Assembly (NCBI GenBank): GCA_934141475.1
Contig: CAKPCG010000002.1
Coordinates: 34,038-98,037 of the forward strand
Length of the DNA: 64,000 nt
Source: an uncultured Clostridia bacterium
GTDB lineage: Bacteria > Bacillota > Clostridia > TANB77 > CAG-508
Reading direction: 5' to 3'
Positions within the stretch are counted from its first letter, which is position 1. Each line of letters starts with the position of its first letter. This document shows, one piece after another, positions 55,015-64,000 of the stretch. The position numbers were made by a program, and so were the translations under genes. Below the pieces are notes generated by a model. That model was given only the letters and a program-made list of their open reading frames with translations. It was not told where the DNA came from and made no database searches.

Positions 55015-55044
55015 TAGACAAAGTTTGGCAAAATATGGTATAAT
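55015..55044 (+). promoter_or_regulatory. Sigma-A promoter of the Hachiman operon
   Basis: TAGACA (55015-55020), an 18-base spacer and TATAAT (55039-55044). TTTCGACA (a reverse 0A-type box) and repeated GACA motifs lie 20-35 bases upstream. Confidence 0.65.
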
Positions 55045-55064
55045 ATTACAAGAAAATACAAAAG

Positions 55065-55096
55065 AAAAATGGCCTATACTCAAATAGGACATTTTT
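55065..55096 (+). terminator. Leader hairpin with U tract before hamA (possible attenuator)
   Basis: A 13-bp arm pair (55065-55077 with 55084-55096, one mismatch) ending in TTTTT, within the transcript leader about 20 bases after the expected start site and before the hamA ribosome site. It could terminate early or limit expression. Confidence 0.55.
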
Positions 55097-55113
55097 CTGT
55101 ATATGGGGGAAAT

Positions 55114-56025
55114 ATGTTAAATAAAAGTAGCAATGAAACAGGATTTAAAGAAACTTTTGAAATGAAGCATTTGAAGGATTTAGAATTACCAAATGAGAAC
55201 TATTTGAAGATATATGCATTACCAATATCTAATAGTAAATTTGATTATAAAAACCTTAAAGAAATAGTGGCTAATAATATAAAAAACTATGTGTATTCTA
55301 GAAGAGAAATTAAAGAAGCTATTGAAAAAAATGTAGCAGATGGACTATATGCAAAGGCACTAAATAAATTTAGAAATATAAAAAATGAAAAAGATAATGG
55401 TAGTGGATCTGAGTTGGGAGAAATTTTATTGTATTTATTTATGGAATGCGATTTAAAAGCTCCTAAAATATTAAGCAAAATGGAATTGAAAACTAATAAA
55501 AATGATTATGTTAAAGGTGCAGATGGAGTGTTTTTACATTCGTATAATAAAGATGAATACAAAGTCTTTGATTTAGTAATTGGAGAAGCAAAAATTGAGA
55601 ATCAAATATCTAAAGCAATATCTGATGCAATAGATTCTATAAAAGATCATTTAGAACAAGAAGATTTTGAAGTGGATTTGGTTAATGAAAATATATTTAA
55701 AGAAAAATTTAATATAGAAGAGGCTGAAGAGTTGAAAAAGATTATTGTCCCTTCAAATACAAAGCCTAAAGATATAGTTACTAATAAAGCGTTTGGTATT
55801 TTTATTGGTTATAGTTTAAATGCAGATTTAAATGGAATTTCGAACATTGATGCAATAGAATTAATAGAAAAAGAAATAGAAAAAAATAGCGAAAGTATAG
55901 TGAAAAATTTAAAGAAAAAAATTAGACAAAATAAATGGGAAAATTATTCTTTTTATGTGTATATATTGCCATTTAATAATGCAAAAGATGATAGAAAAGA
56001 TATTATGAAGTATATATTAGGATAG
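55114..56025 (+). CDS. hamA: Hachiman nuclease subunit HamA (DUF1837)
   Basis: 303 residues from ATG 55114, with GGGGG four bases before; ATG 55069 lies inside the leader hairpin and has no site. DUF1837 motifs: ELGEILLYLFMECDLKAPKI (about 101-120), MELKTNKNDYVKGADGVFLH (about 122-141), and VIGEAKIENQI (about 155-165), giving the PD-(D/E)XK-like acidic and Lys residues. HamA is the effector nuclease of Hachiman, restrained by the HamB helicase until phage DNA is sensed. It is followed 8 bases later by hamB. Confidence 0.85.
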   Translation: MLNKSSNETGFKETFEMKHLKDLELPNENYLKIYALPISNSKFDYKNLKEIVANNIKNYVYSRREIKEAIEKNVADGLYAKALNKFRNIKNEKDNGSGSELGEILLYLFMECDLKAPKILSKMELKTNKNDYVKGADGVFLHSYNKDEYKVFDLVIGEAKIENQISKAISDAIDSIKDHLEQEDFEVDLVNENIFKEKFNIEEAEELKKIIVPSNTKPKDIVTNKAFGIFIGYSLNADLNGISNIDAIELIEKEIEKNSESIVKNLKKKIRQNKWENYSFYVYILPFNNAKDDRKDIMKYILG

Positions 56026-56033
56026 GAGAAAAC

Positions 56034-58571
56034 ATGGAATTAGGTGAATACATATATAGTGATATAGAAAAAAATACATATTTAATATCATTATACACAA
56101 ATCTAATAAAAAAATATGCTATAAATATTTTTAAAATTACAGACATAGAATGTGAAGTTTCTATAAATGTAAGTGATTTATTAAGATTTGCTGATATATT
56201 ATCGAAATCAACAAATGACTTAAAAAAACAAAAACATAATAATATAGCACAAAACATTGTGGTATTATTAAAAGAATTATATCCTGAAAATGAAGAAGTC
56301 AAAAAAATATATGTATCTGTTTTAAATAATATAAGAAATTATAGAGGGATAAAAGAAAACAACTATTATAGTACAGATATTAGAGAATTCATAAGTCAAT
56401 ATATAGAAAAAGAACTATATAAAATAGAACCAAATGATGATGAAAATTATTTTGTGAGGGATCAAAAGAATATATATGATTCTCTTCAAAAAGAAAAATT
56501 TTATAGTTATTCTGGTCCAACATCAATGGGAAAAACTTTTGTAATAAGGAAGTTTATTATAAATCAAATAAAAAATAATTATAAAAAAAATTATGTTGTT
56601 GTGGTACCAACTAAAGCACTAATATCTGAAATTACAAGTGATTTTATTACAGAACTAAATAGTTTATTAAAAGAAAAGAATTACAAGGTTATAAATACAT
56701 ATAGTGAGACTAATGAAAATGATAAATATAATTATGTAATGATTTATACGCAGGAAAGATTGTTAAGCCATTTAATTAACAGCAGCATAAAAGTTAATTA
56801 TGTTTTTATAGATGAAGCCCACAAATTATTTTATAAAGATGCTAGGACAATGTATTTTTATAAAATACTAGATATTTTAAGAAATCAGGATAATGTACCT
56901 AATATTTATTTTTCTGCTCCATTAATAAAAAATCCGAATGAATTTCTAGATTTACTACCCGAGATAGGGACTAAAAGTTCAAGTGTATTTGAATTTACAC
57001 CAGTTAATCAGCAAAAGTTTATGATTGACTATAATAGTAAAAATATAAGAATTTATAATGATTTAAGTTCAAATTTTATTGAACTAGAATATGATAAAAT
57101 AGAAAAATTTGATATTAATTATATACTAAATCAATTAGGAGAAAATAGAAAAAACTTGGTATATTGTGAAAGTAAGAAAGAAGCAATAAATTATGCTTTA
57201 GAATATTCTAAAAATAGAAAACCTATAGAGGAAAATGAATATTTAAATAAAGTAAAAAAATATATAAAAGATGAGATACATGAGGATTATTGGTTAATTG
57301 ATATGTTATCTAAAGGAGTTGCTTATCACATTGGATATATTCCAAATTCTATTAGGAAACATATTGAAAATTTATATAAAGAAAAAACAATAAACACGAT
57401 ATTTTGCACTAGTACATTGCTAGAAGGGGTAAACTTACCTGCTGATAATTTATTTATAAATGTGAAAGATAAGGCTAAAATAATATCAAATGAAATAGAT
57501 TTTAAGAACTTAATAGGAAGAGTGGGGAGAATAAAGTATAATTTAATAGGAAATGTGTTTATTATACCAAATGGTTCTCCAAAATTAATGAATACTTGTA
57601 CAGAATTGATAGAAAATGATGTTTCAGATAAAGAGCTTAGCATAAAAAAAGTGTTATCAACTATAGCTAAAAAAGAGATTATTAATAAATTGAAAAATGG
57701 AGATACGTTAATAGACAAAAGAAGTAAAACATATGATGAATATGAATCAACAAGATACATTATGAATAATTTAATAGATGATATAATGAATGATAGGAAA
57801 GGAATTATATATAAACAATTTGAAAAATTTATAACTAAGCAAGATATAAGAGAAATAAAGGAACAATTTAGAGAAAAAACTGTACCACAAGATTTACCAA
57901 TAACAACAGATCAAATTGATAAAATTGATAAATATATTAAAGAAGATAAATTAGAATATCCAGATAAAATAACATATAATAATGTATTAACATTTTTAAA
58001 AGAATTACATGAGTATTATAGTTGGAATATATATGAAGACAAGACAACAATTGGACATAAAAATAATTTGGCATATTATGCAGTAATATTACAACAATGG
58101 ATGCTAGGATTTGGAATCAAACAGATTATACAACAAGCAATTAAATATCATGAGGATAATAATACTTTTTATGATATAAATTTTGGAATGAAAGTGGATT
58201 ATACAGGTAGCTTAGAACAGAAAAATTCAATTATTAATGAAACTTTAAATGCAATAGAAAATATAATCTTATTTAAAATATCAAATTATTTTTCAAAATT
58301 TTCGTCTAGATATAAAGAAGTAAACAAAATTGATGAAATAGCTAATGATTGGTATGAATATATTCAATATGGAACGAATGATAAAATAGTAATAATGATA
58401 CAAAAAATAGGTTTTAGTAGAGAAGCAGCATTAAAAATAAATAAAAAGGGATATTGGATTTTAGAAGAAGACAAATTATATATAAAATCAGATATATTTT
58501 TAGATAGTGACGAGTTATTAAGAGAAGAAGCTAAAGCGGTTCAATTAAATAATTATTATAAATTTAAATAG
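56034..58571 (+). CDS. hamB: Hachiman helicase subunit HamB
   Basis: 845 residues. Superfamily 2 helicase with Walker A SGPTSMGKTFVIR (about 160-172), VVVPTKALISEI, DEAH (about 260), FCTSTLLEGVNLPADNL, and motif VI LIGRVGRIKYN. N-terminal 140 residues and a large C-terminal helical region are outside the helicase core. HamB senses aberrant DNA and releases HamA. AGGAG precedes the ATG. The pair is complete and reads intact, one of the clearest functional defence systems in the window. Confidence 0.88.
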   Translation: MELGEYIYSDIEKNTYLISLYTNLIKKYAINIFKITDIECEVSINVSDLLRFADILSKSTNDLKKQKHNNIAQNIVVLLKELYPENEEVKKIYVSVLNNIRNYRGIKENNYYSTDIREFISQYIEKELYKIEPNDDENYFVRDQKNIYDSLQKEKFYSYSGPTSMGKTFVIRKFIINQIKNNYKKNYVVVVPTKALISEITSDFITELNSLLKEKNYKVINTYSETNENDKYNYVMIYTQERLLSHLINSSIKVNYVFIDEAHKLFYKDARTMYFYKILDILRNQDNVPNIYFSAPLIKNPNEFLDLLPEIGTKSSSVFEFTPVNQQKFMIDYNSKNIRIYNDLSSNFIELEYDKIEKFDINYILNQLGENRKNLVYCESKKEAINYALEYSKNRKPIEENEYLNKVKKYIKDEIHEDYWLIDMLSKGVAYHIGYIPNSIRKHIENLYKEKTINTIFCTSTLLEGVNLPADNLFINVKDKAKIISNEIDFKNLIGRVGRIKYNLIGNVFIIPNGSPKLMNTCTELIENDVSDKELSIKKVLSTIAKKEIINKLKNGDTLIDKRSKTYDEYESTRYIMNNLIDDIMNDRKGIIYKQFEKFITKQDIREIKEQFREKTVPQDLPITTDQIDKIDKYIKEDKLEYPDKITYNNVLTFLKELHEYYSWNIYEDKTTIGHKNNLAYYAVILQQWMLGFGIKQIIQQAIKYHEDNNTFYDINFGMKVDYTGSLEQKNSIINETLNAIENIILFKISNYFSKFSSRYKEVNKIDEIANDWYEYIQYGTNDKIVIMIQKIGFSREAALKINKKGYWILEEDKLYIKSDIFLDSDELLREEAKAVQLNNYYKFK

Positions 58572-58593
58572 ATGCTATTTTTAGCATCTATTT
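58566..58593 (+). terminator. Terminator shared by hamB and the convergent integrase remnant
   Basis: A perfect 12-bp stem AAATAGATGCTA/TAGCATCTATTT with a TTTT loop, overlapping both stop codons. The flanks are A/T-rich in both directions. Confidence 0.75.
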
Positions 58594-59400
58594 AAATTTG
58601 CTTAACTAATATATTCTCAAGTAAATCAGCACTCGCTCTATCAGTAGATTCAAAATCATGAACATAATAAGTATAAGTTGTTCCAGTACTTGCATGACCT
58701 AATTTATGGGAAACAGTTTTAATATCAACATTTTCAGCAACAAGTATAGAAGTAAAAGTATGTCTCAGGTCATGAAATCGAATATGTGGAAAGTTGTTTT
58801 TTTCAAAAATTTAGAAAACCATTTTGGACCTGTAGCAGGATTCATAATATTACCATCATCTGTAGTAAAAATATTTTTTACACCATGCCATCTATCACCA
58901 AGAGCTAATCTCATTTTTCCTTGTTCAGCTCTCCATCTTTTTAATAATGAAATACAAGTATCAGAAATTGCAATAGTTCTATTACTAGAGTCAGTTTTAG
59001 GTGGCTTTTCTTTGATTCCTTGCCTTCCTAAATAATAAGCACTTCTATTAATAGTTACAGTTTTGTTTTTAAAATCAATATCATCCCAATGTAATCCAAC
59101 AATTTCACCTCTTCTAAAACCACCTAATGTAGCTAAAGTTACAAAACATTGATATTTTAAAGGAGCTGTTTCAAACAGTTTATTTAACATTTTAGATGCT
59201 GTTTCTTTATCATAACAAGAAGAATAAGTGCAACCGCCTTCTATTGAAGTAATAAATTTTGCAAGTTCTTTTTCAGCATCTCTTTTAGAAGAACAAGAAA
59301 CAGTTTTATTATAATATTTTCTTTTACCATTTAAATCAAATCCATTACTAACACGAAGTCGACACTTACCATTACCCATATCAATAATATTACCTGCCAT
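58592..59400 (-). pseudogene. Second tyrosine integrase, frameshifted and missing a domain
   Basis: ATG 59400 after AAAGGAGG. The N-terminus (GNGKCRLRVSNGFDLNGKRKYY) and catalytic half (GFRRGEIVGLHW) are clear. The frame stops at 58765; one more A in the A7 run (58798-58804) restores HDLRHTF, HKLGHASTGTTYTYYVHDF and a stop at 58592, with Arg, His and Tyr present. Restored length is only 269 residues: the core-binding domain between ITSIEGG and KMLNKL is mostly missing. It is therefore degenerate even when repaired. It marks an older element that brought part of the second accessory region. Confidence 0.85.
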
Positions 59401-60238
59401 AAGAATAACCTCCTTTATGAATTTCTAACCAATCTAAAAATTCATCATTTGTAGAAAGTCCTTTCTTAATATCATCTTTAAACTTTTTAGCTTCCTTTTT
59501 CCAAATCTCAAAGTTCAATTTATAACTTTCAATGTCAGGATATCTTTTAACAAGCATGCACCAATTAGAATAGGTAGAACGATATTTTCTTTGAACATCA
59601 TTTTCTTTTAACTTGTTATTATAAGCTATTGCAGCACCGACTTGTTTACAAGTTTTTTTAGTAGTTCCATATAAGTTATCACAAAATACTTCATTTGATT
59701 TAGAAATAGGAATAAAAAACTTACCACAATTATTACATCTTTTAATAACTTTTTTATTATTTTGAAGTATCTGATTAAAAGAAAGTATCACTAAAGAAAA
59801 CATATCATTTGATTGATAACTAATACTTGGAATAATTTCAAGTTCTTTATTTTTAATATCTTTAATCAGATTTTCTTCAGATTGAAAAGCAACTAATAAT
59901 TTTTTGTATTGATTGTTAGAATGTAAAATAGTGTCATATTGTGTTTGCATGCTAACATCAATAGAATAATCAAAACTATATTTTTTTGCAGCTAAATAAT
60001 TTCTTTCTAAAGGTTTTAAACTGGATATAGTTTTTTTATTATCTAAATTATAAGTATAAGATATTATATTTATTAATTTTGATTGGAACTTTATAAAATC
60101 GCTGTTATGTTTTAAATAGAATTTATGTATAATTTGTTTAAACTCTATATATGTCATATCTTCTACTAAAATACTATCAATAAACTTTTTAAAAGAATTC
60201 TTAAAAAAGTTTTTATATCCGAAAGGTCCATATTTCAT
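59390..60238 (-). CDS. DUF6076-like zinc-finger protein
   Basis: 282 residues. A helical N-terminal region is followed by a Cys cluster RCNNCGKFFIPISKSNEVFCDN and KKTCKQVG (three- or four-Cys zinc site) and a Trp/Tyr-rich helical end. This order is typical of DUF6076-type proteins that lie next to integrases on clostridial elements; I judge it by eye. It overlaps the integrase start by 11 bases. No good ribosome site precedes the ATG, so the 5' end may be missing. Function unknown, possibly element control. Confidence 0.6.
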   Translation of the reverse strand: MKYGPFGYKNFFKNSFKKFIDSILVEDMTYIEFKQIIHKFYLKHNSDFIKFQSKLINIISYTYNLDNKKTISSLKPLERNYLAAKKYSFDYSIDVSMQTQYDTILHSNNQYKKLLVAFQSEENLIKDIKNKELEIIPSISYQSNDMFSLVILSFNQILQNNKKVIKRCNNCGKFFIPISKSNEVFCDNLYGTTKKTCKQVGAAIAYNNKLKENDVQRKYRSTYSNWCMLVKRYPDIESYKLNFEIWKKEAKKFKDDIKKGLSTNDEFLDWLEIHKGGYSYGR

Positions 60239-60355
60239 AAAAAAGATTAGAAAGTTATCAAAATATATTATGAAGAGAAAGTTTCAAACAAATAAAAAAA
60301 GTTCTTAAAATCAATAAGTTTTTTCAAAATTTTGAAATATAAAATATGTAACGAA

Positions 60356-60391
60356 AAATAGGTAAACATTTTATATATGTTTACCTATTTT
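60356..60391 (-). terminator. Terminator (bidirectional) after the DUF3892 gene
   Basis: A perfect 14-bp stem (60356-60369 with 60377-60390) with T residues on the minus-strand side. Confidence 0.75.
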
Positions 60392-60395
60392 AAAA

Positions 60396-60671
60396 TTATT
60401 CACGAGGAAGATTTAAAAGATTGTCTTTTCCAGTATAGTTAGGTTCTGATCTAACATATTTTTCACCATTTTGACTTACAGCTGGTTGTAAATTTGGATA
60501 AGGATATATATTTACTTGAATGCTATTTGGATTACGTTTTAGAAAATCATAAATTGCTGATTTGTAATAATATCCATCTTCTTTACATCCTTCTAAATAG
60601 ATTTTGTCTATTTCTTGTAAGTTATTTGAGGAACCACACCCAGGTTTCATTTTTATTTTAATTGCCTTCAT
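60396..60671 (-). CDS. DUF3892 protein
   Basis: 91 residues. IKIKMKPGCGSSNNLQEIDKIYL at the N-terminus and QVNIYPYPNLQPAVSQNGEKYVRSEPN at the C-terminus are the conserved features of DUF3892, a small protein widespread in Firmicutes. Its function is unknown. AAGGGGT lies before the ATG. It stands alone between terminators, upstream of the insertion sequence. Confidence 0.85.
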   Translation of the reverse strand: MKAIKIKMKPGCGSSNNLQEIDKIYLEGCKEDGYYYKSAIYDFLKRNPNSIQVNIYPYPNLQPAVSQNGEKYVRSEPNYTGKDNLLNLPRE

Positions 60672-60736
60672 AAAAACAATACCCCTTTCTATCCCAAAGA
60701 AGTCAAAAGTATTGAAATATAGGTTTACAATAGATA

Positions 60737-61837
60737 TGTCACACCCAAAATGAAAAAAATATTGAAAGAGAGTTCCAAAAATGATATTGTTTAGATAACG
60801 ACAAATAAACAGTATTGATTGGAGGAACTCTTTTATGGGTAATAGTATAACACAAAAATTAAAATATAAACAGTCAGTAATAAAATTTTCTTATAAATAT
60901 GGAGTAACAAAGGCAACAATAAAGTTTGAAGAAAATAGAAGAACAATATACAGATGGAGAGAAAGGTATGACGGAACATTAGAAAGTCTAAAAAATAGAT
61001 CTAGAAAACCACATTCGCATCCGAATCAACATACAGAGGAAGAAATAAAATTAATAAGAAATTATAAAAGAAATAACAAAGAAACCGGATTAGTGGTATT
61101 ATGGGTAAAGTTAAGAAAAGCAGGATATACGAGAACAATCCAAGGATTATATCGAGTGTTACAAAGATTAGGAATATACGAGAAAGCACCAAGTAAGAAA
61201 AAAGAAAGTGAACCTAATGAATGGTTGACGGGAGAATATCCAGGAGAAAAAGTACAAGTAGACGTTAAATATGTACCAAAGAAATGTATGAGTCCAGAGT
61301 TACAAGAGATGGGAGAAAAGTTTTACCAGTATACAGCAATAGATGAATGTTCAAGATTAAGATATACGTGGTTTACAAATGCACATGATACATATGCATC
61401 AAGTGAATTTGTGAGAAGATTAGTAAAATATTTTCCATTTAAAGTAAAGACAATACAAACAGATAATAGATTTGAATTTACAAATAGATTAAGTTGGCCA
61501 GCATTTTTAAAGAATAAGAAGACAAAGTTTGAGAAAACATTAGAAGAGTTAGAGATAGAGTATAAAGTAATAAAGCCACATACACCAAAGCAAAATGGAA
61601 GAGTAGAAAGAAGTTATAGGAAAGATCAAGAAAGGTTTTATTATAATAGAGTATTTTGTAGTTTAGAGGACTTAAGAAATCGAGGAGCAGAGTGAAGAAA
61701 AGAATATAATAATTTTCCAATGAGACCATTAGGATGGTTGAGTCCAAAGGAATTCATAAAACAATTTAAAAGTCAATAGGAATCGTTATTAACAATATAG
61801 ACTACTCAAAGTATATATTTTTAAAAAAAGTGTGACA
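60737..61837 (+). mobile_element. IS481-like insertion sequence with inactive transposase
   Basis: About 1.1 kb bounded by inverted TGTCACAC (60737-60744) and GTGTGACA (61830-61837), extended outward by ATA/TAT. It contains one transposase frame of the DDE/IS481 class. No clear target duplication is seen in the flanks. It lies between DUF3892 and the AIPR gene. Confidence 0.75.
60835..61779 (+). pseudogene. IS481-type DDE transposase with in-frame TGA
   Basis: N-terminal helix-turn-helix (YGVTKATIKF, then RTIYRWRERYDGTLESL) followed by an rve-like core: first Asp in KVQVDVKYV, second in IQTDNRFEF, Glu in GRVERSYRKDQERFYY. A TGA at 61693-61695 stands where Trp is expected (RGAE-stop-RKEYNNFPMRPLGWLSPKEF), and the frame then runs to TAG 61777. 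The usual DNG after the second Asp is DNR here. Two lesions indicate that the element is dead. AGGAGG-like GGAGG lies before the ATG. Confidence 0.88.
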
Positions 61838-61842
61838 TATGT

Positions 61843-61871
61843 TTGACTAACCTACAAAAAAGTTGTAGAAT
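61843..61871 (+). promoter_or_regulatory. Promoter of the AIPR gene with an inverted repeat in its spacer
   Basis: TTGACT (61843-61848), a 17-base spacer and TAGAAT (61866-61871). CTACAA/TTGTAG (61852-61857 and 61863-61868) is an inverted repeat over the spacer and -10. It lies 6 bases outside the IS end. Confidence 0.6.
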
Positions 61872-61943
61872 TATTAAATATAATATGGAAAAAAATCACA
61901 TTTTGTACTAAAATAACATATATGAAGAAAGAGAGGTATTAAT

Positions 61944-63734
61944 ATGTTTTTGCAAGATTTTTCAGTAGTAAATACAAAAGTAAAAAAGATAAAAAATGAT
62001 TTAGAATTAAATAAGTTATCAGATGCATTTTATTTTATTGCAATAAACCAAGTAATAGATCTACAAGATGATGAAATAATGGATTCGATAACGGATAACT
62101 CTTTTTTAACTAATCAAGGTATTGCAAAAGGACATGATAGAGGAATAGATGCAATTTATATAGATGAAGACAAAGAAATACCAATTGTCCATTTGTTTAA
62201 TTGCAAATATACAGAAAAGTTTGAGACTGCAAATAGATCTAATTTTCCTAGCAATGAAATAGATAAAATAGGAGAATATTTCAGAGCTTTAATGAGTAAG
62301 GATCAATTAACAATTGATAATTCAAATCAAATATTAAAAGAAAAAACAGAGCAAATTTGGAAATTGTTTGATGAAACAAATCCAAAATTTATTATACATC
62401 TATGTTCTAATTTTGATAAAGGTCTTCAAGAACAAGAAAAGGATAGATTTAATAGAATGTTATCTCAATATTCTAATATTGAGATTATAGAACATAAGAA
62501 TTCGGATTACATTAATTATATAAGTGAGAATAAAAGAGTTTTTGCAAATGCTAAATTTAGAGCAAGTCAAAAAGAATTATTTGAGAAGTCTGATGGGGAC
62601 ATAAGAGCGTTAATAGTTAATATTAATGCTGAAGAACTTATAAGAATAATTACAGATGACGAAAAATTAAGAGAAAAAATAGACTTAGAAGATTATTCTA
62701 TTATTCAAAATAAAAATATACTAGAAGATATTTTTTATGATAACGTTAGAGTTTATAAAAGAAACAGAAGCAGAATAAATGAGAGTATAAAGCAAACTGC
62801 TAAATCTGAAGAAAAAAATAAATTTTTTTACTATAATAATGGTATAACAATAACATGTAAAAGTTTTGAATATTCAAAAATAACGCAACCAGTAATAAAA
62901 TTAGAAGAAATACAAGTAGTTAATGGAAGTCAAACTTTGCATGCTTTATTTGAAATAGCAAAGGAGAATGTAGAAAATATTAAGGGAATAGAAATACTAT
63001 GTAGAATATATGAATTAAAAAATTCACTATATAGTTCACATATTGCTGAATATACAAACAGTCAAAACCCTGTTACAAGTAGAGACATAAGATCAATTGA
63101 TTTTATCCAACAAAAATTAGAAACAGAATTTTTAAATATGGGATATTTTTATGAAAGAAAGAATAATCAATACGAAAGTAAACCTAAAAAGAAAAGAATT
63201 GATGCTGAGAAAGCAGGACAGGCATTAATGGCTTTTTATAATAATATGCCAAGCGAAGCAAAGAATGATAAAAAATTGATTTTTGGAAATAAATATGAAA
63301 ATGTATTTAACACAAATATTAATGCTGAAAAAGTTCTTCTTGCATATATTCTTTATGAAGAAATAGAAAGAAGAAAATTAATAGTAAAGAAACAAATTTC
63401 TGAAAATAAAAATGAGTATGAGGAAAAATCATATATATTATTTGCCTCATATTATATATTATATATACTTCATAAAATTTCTGAAATAAAAGAAAAAGAA
63501 GAAGGAAAGTATGATATGACGAAAGAAAATATAATAAAATTTTATGACATTGCATTACTCTTAATACGAAAAGCAATAAAACAAGAAAAAAAGAATAACC
63601 CAGGTAAATATTCGAATGCTGACTTCTTTAAATCAATAAGGGCTAAATCATATATAGATGATTATTTTAGAAGAATAGGAAATGATATAACAGAAGAGAG
63701 AATCAGTAAATTAAAAATGATAGAAATATTATAA
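61944..63734 (+). CDS. AIPR-family abortive phage infection protein
   Basis: 596 residues. The central region NKFFYYNNGITITCKSF (about 291-307), then EIQVVNGSQTLHALF (about 325-339), and the later AEYTNSQNPVTSRDIRSID are hallmark AIPR motifs. The N-terminal part (GHDRGIDAIYID, HLFNCKYTEKF) resembles a PD-(D/E)XK nuclease: Asp in GIDAIY and Cys-Lys at NCKY. AIPR proteins give abortive infection resistance in lactococci and elsewhere. AGAGAGG precedes the ATG. It is a single gene with its own promoter and a very strong terminator. Confidence 0.88.
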   Translation: MFLQDFSVVNTKVKKIKNDLELNKLSDAFYFIAINQVIDLQDDEIMDSITDNSFLTNQGIAKGHDRGIDAIYIDEDKEIPIVHLFNCKYTEKFETANRSNFPSNEIDKIGEYFRALMSKDQLTIDNSNQILKEKTEQIWKLFDETNPKFIIHLCSNFDKGLQEQEKDRFNRMLSQYSNIEIIEHKNSDYINYISENKRVFANAKFRASQKELFEKSDGDIRALIVNINAEELIRIITDDEKLREKIDLEDYSIIQNKNILEDIFYDNVRVYKRNRSRINESIKQTAKSEEKNKFFYYNNGITITCKSFEYSKITQPVIKLEEIQVVNGSQTLHALFEIAKENVENIKGIEILCRIYELKNSLYSSHIAEYTNSQNPVTSRDIRSIDFIQQKLETEFLNMGYFYERKNNQYESKPKKKRIDAEKAGQALMAFYNNMPSEAKNDKKLIFGNKYENVFNTNINAEKVLLAYILYEEIERRKLIVKKQISENKNEYEEKSYILFASYYILYILHKISEIKEKEEGKYDMTKENIIKFYDIALLLIRKAIKQEKKNNPGKYSNADFFKSIRAKSYIDDYFRRIGNDITEERISKLKMIEIL

Positions 63735-63747
63735 ATAATAAGGAGCT

Positions 63748-63825
63748 GTAAAAAGTCCAGAAGAAAAAAGAGATATGAGTTAAAACTTTAGTTCAAATCT
63801 CTTTTTTCTTCTGGACTTTTTTACA
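63748..63825 (+). terminator. Very long terminator hairpin after the AIPR gene
   Basis: A stem of about 27 bp (63748-63774 with 63798-63825) around a 23-base loop; its 3' arm contains CTTTTTTCTT and ends in TTTTTTAC. Unusually long for a terminator. Confidence 0.8.
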
Positions 63826-63936
63826 ATTACTTTTTTCTTAGTTTAACTATTTTTTAGAAAATTTAAATAAAAGATGTTAAAAAATATTTGAAAATATTCT
63901 ATAAAAGTGAAAGTTTTTTCATGATTTTGAAAAAAC

Positions 63937-63965
63937 TTGACTATAATAATAAAAGATAGTATAAT
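63937..63965 (+). promoter_or_regulatory. Sigma-A promoter for the gene at the window end
   Basis: TTGACT (63937-63942), a 17-base spacer and TATAAT (63960-63965). Confidence 0.75.
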
Positions 63966-63987
63966 TATTATAGTTAGGAGGAGATTT

Positions 63988-64000
63988 ATGGAAAGAATAA
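63988..64000 (+). CDS. Start of a gene cut by the window edge
   Basis: AGGAGGAG lies 6 bases before ATG 63988, with the promoter at 63937. Only four codons (M-E-R-I) are visible, so the product cannot be named. Confidence 0.6.

Noticed and set aside
54081..55061. Long N-terminal extension of the methylase (from 55061)
   Set aside because: The first 68 codons are Phe/Leu-rich and run across the hamA promoter; ATG 54857 has a perfect ribosome site and starts the conserved region.
61693..61695. TGA read as Trp (alternative genetic code)
   Set aside because: TGA fits Trp in the transposase, but many intact genes here end at TGA (for example 2204), and the ASCH gene has TGA where Gly or another residue is expected. 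A pseudogene explains it better.
1..64000. CRISPR array, rRNA genes or complete tRNA genes
   Set aside because: I saw no regularly spaced direct repeats of CRISPR type, no rRNA-like conserved blocks and no complete cloverleaf on either strand.

Overview
The window is very AT-rich DNA from a low-GC Gram-positive bacterium, most likely an anaerobic Clostridia lineage (Bacillota). The evidence is strong AGGAGG ribosome sites, sigma-A promoters with 17-bp spacers, an LPKTG surface protein with a class-B/D-like sortase, a Spo0A-type response regulator, and household genes (rpsB-tsf, rsmA, dprA-yraN, ssb). TGA and TAG are ordinary stops in intact genes.

Layout. Positions 1-27450 are core chromosome: Glu/Lys-rich unknown proteins, a SpoU-type RNA methylase, a large papain-like LPXTG protease, HtrA, a class B penicillin-binding protein, yifB-dprA-yraN, rsmA, a sortase, two FAD oxidoreductases, a two-component system with a 15-residue peptide gene between regulator and kinase, rpsB-tsf, an SSB-like protein and a YfcE-type phosphoesterase. 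Positions 27480-31492 hold a three-gene accessory cluster (DUF3696-type ATPase, a partner with a possible Toprim-like motif, a SEC-C protein). Positions 31509-48503 are a 17-kb integrative element bounded by two copies of the 3' half of an initiator tRNA-Met. It carries integrase, repressor, excisionase, a broken replisome organizer, a DnaC-like loader, a RusA-like resolvase and a defence cargo (type ISP restriction-modification enzyme, a Lamassu/ABC-3C-like nuclease plus SMC-like ATPase, two membrane proteins). Positions 48504-63734 form a second, decayed accessory region: methyltransferase, broken ASCH gene, broken DnaQ-TPR-NUMOD gene, MamI-like restriction enzyme with a frameshifted methylase, a complete Hachiman pair (hamA-hamB), a broken integrase, an IS481-like element and an AIPR abortive-infection gene.

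How it works together. From 27.5 to 63.7 kb the window is a stacked defence island with at least six probable anti-phage systems on integrating DNA. Most notable: (i) seven apparent single-base insertions of C directly before a GG that starts a Gly codon, spread over five genes, all restored by deleting that C; (ii) two genes (8893 and yraN at 14486) whose best start is ATA; (iii) a 15-residue Trp-rich peptide gene beside a GHKL kinase and a Spo0A-type regulator; (iv) an operon joining a type ISP enzyme to a Lamassu-like pair. All family assignments come from reading motifs; no database search was run.
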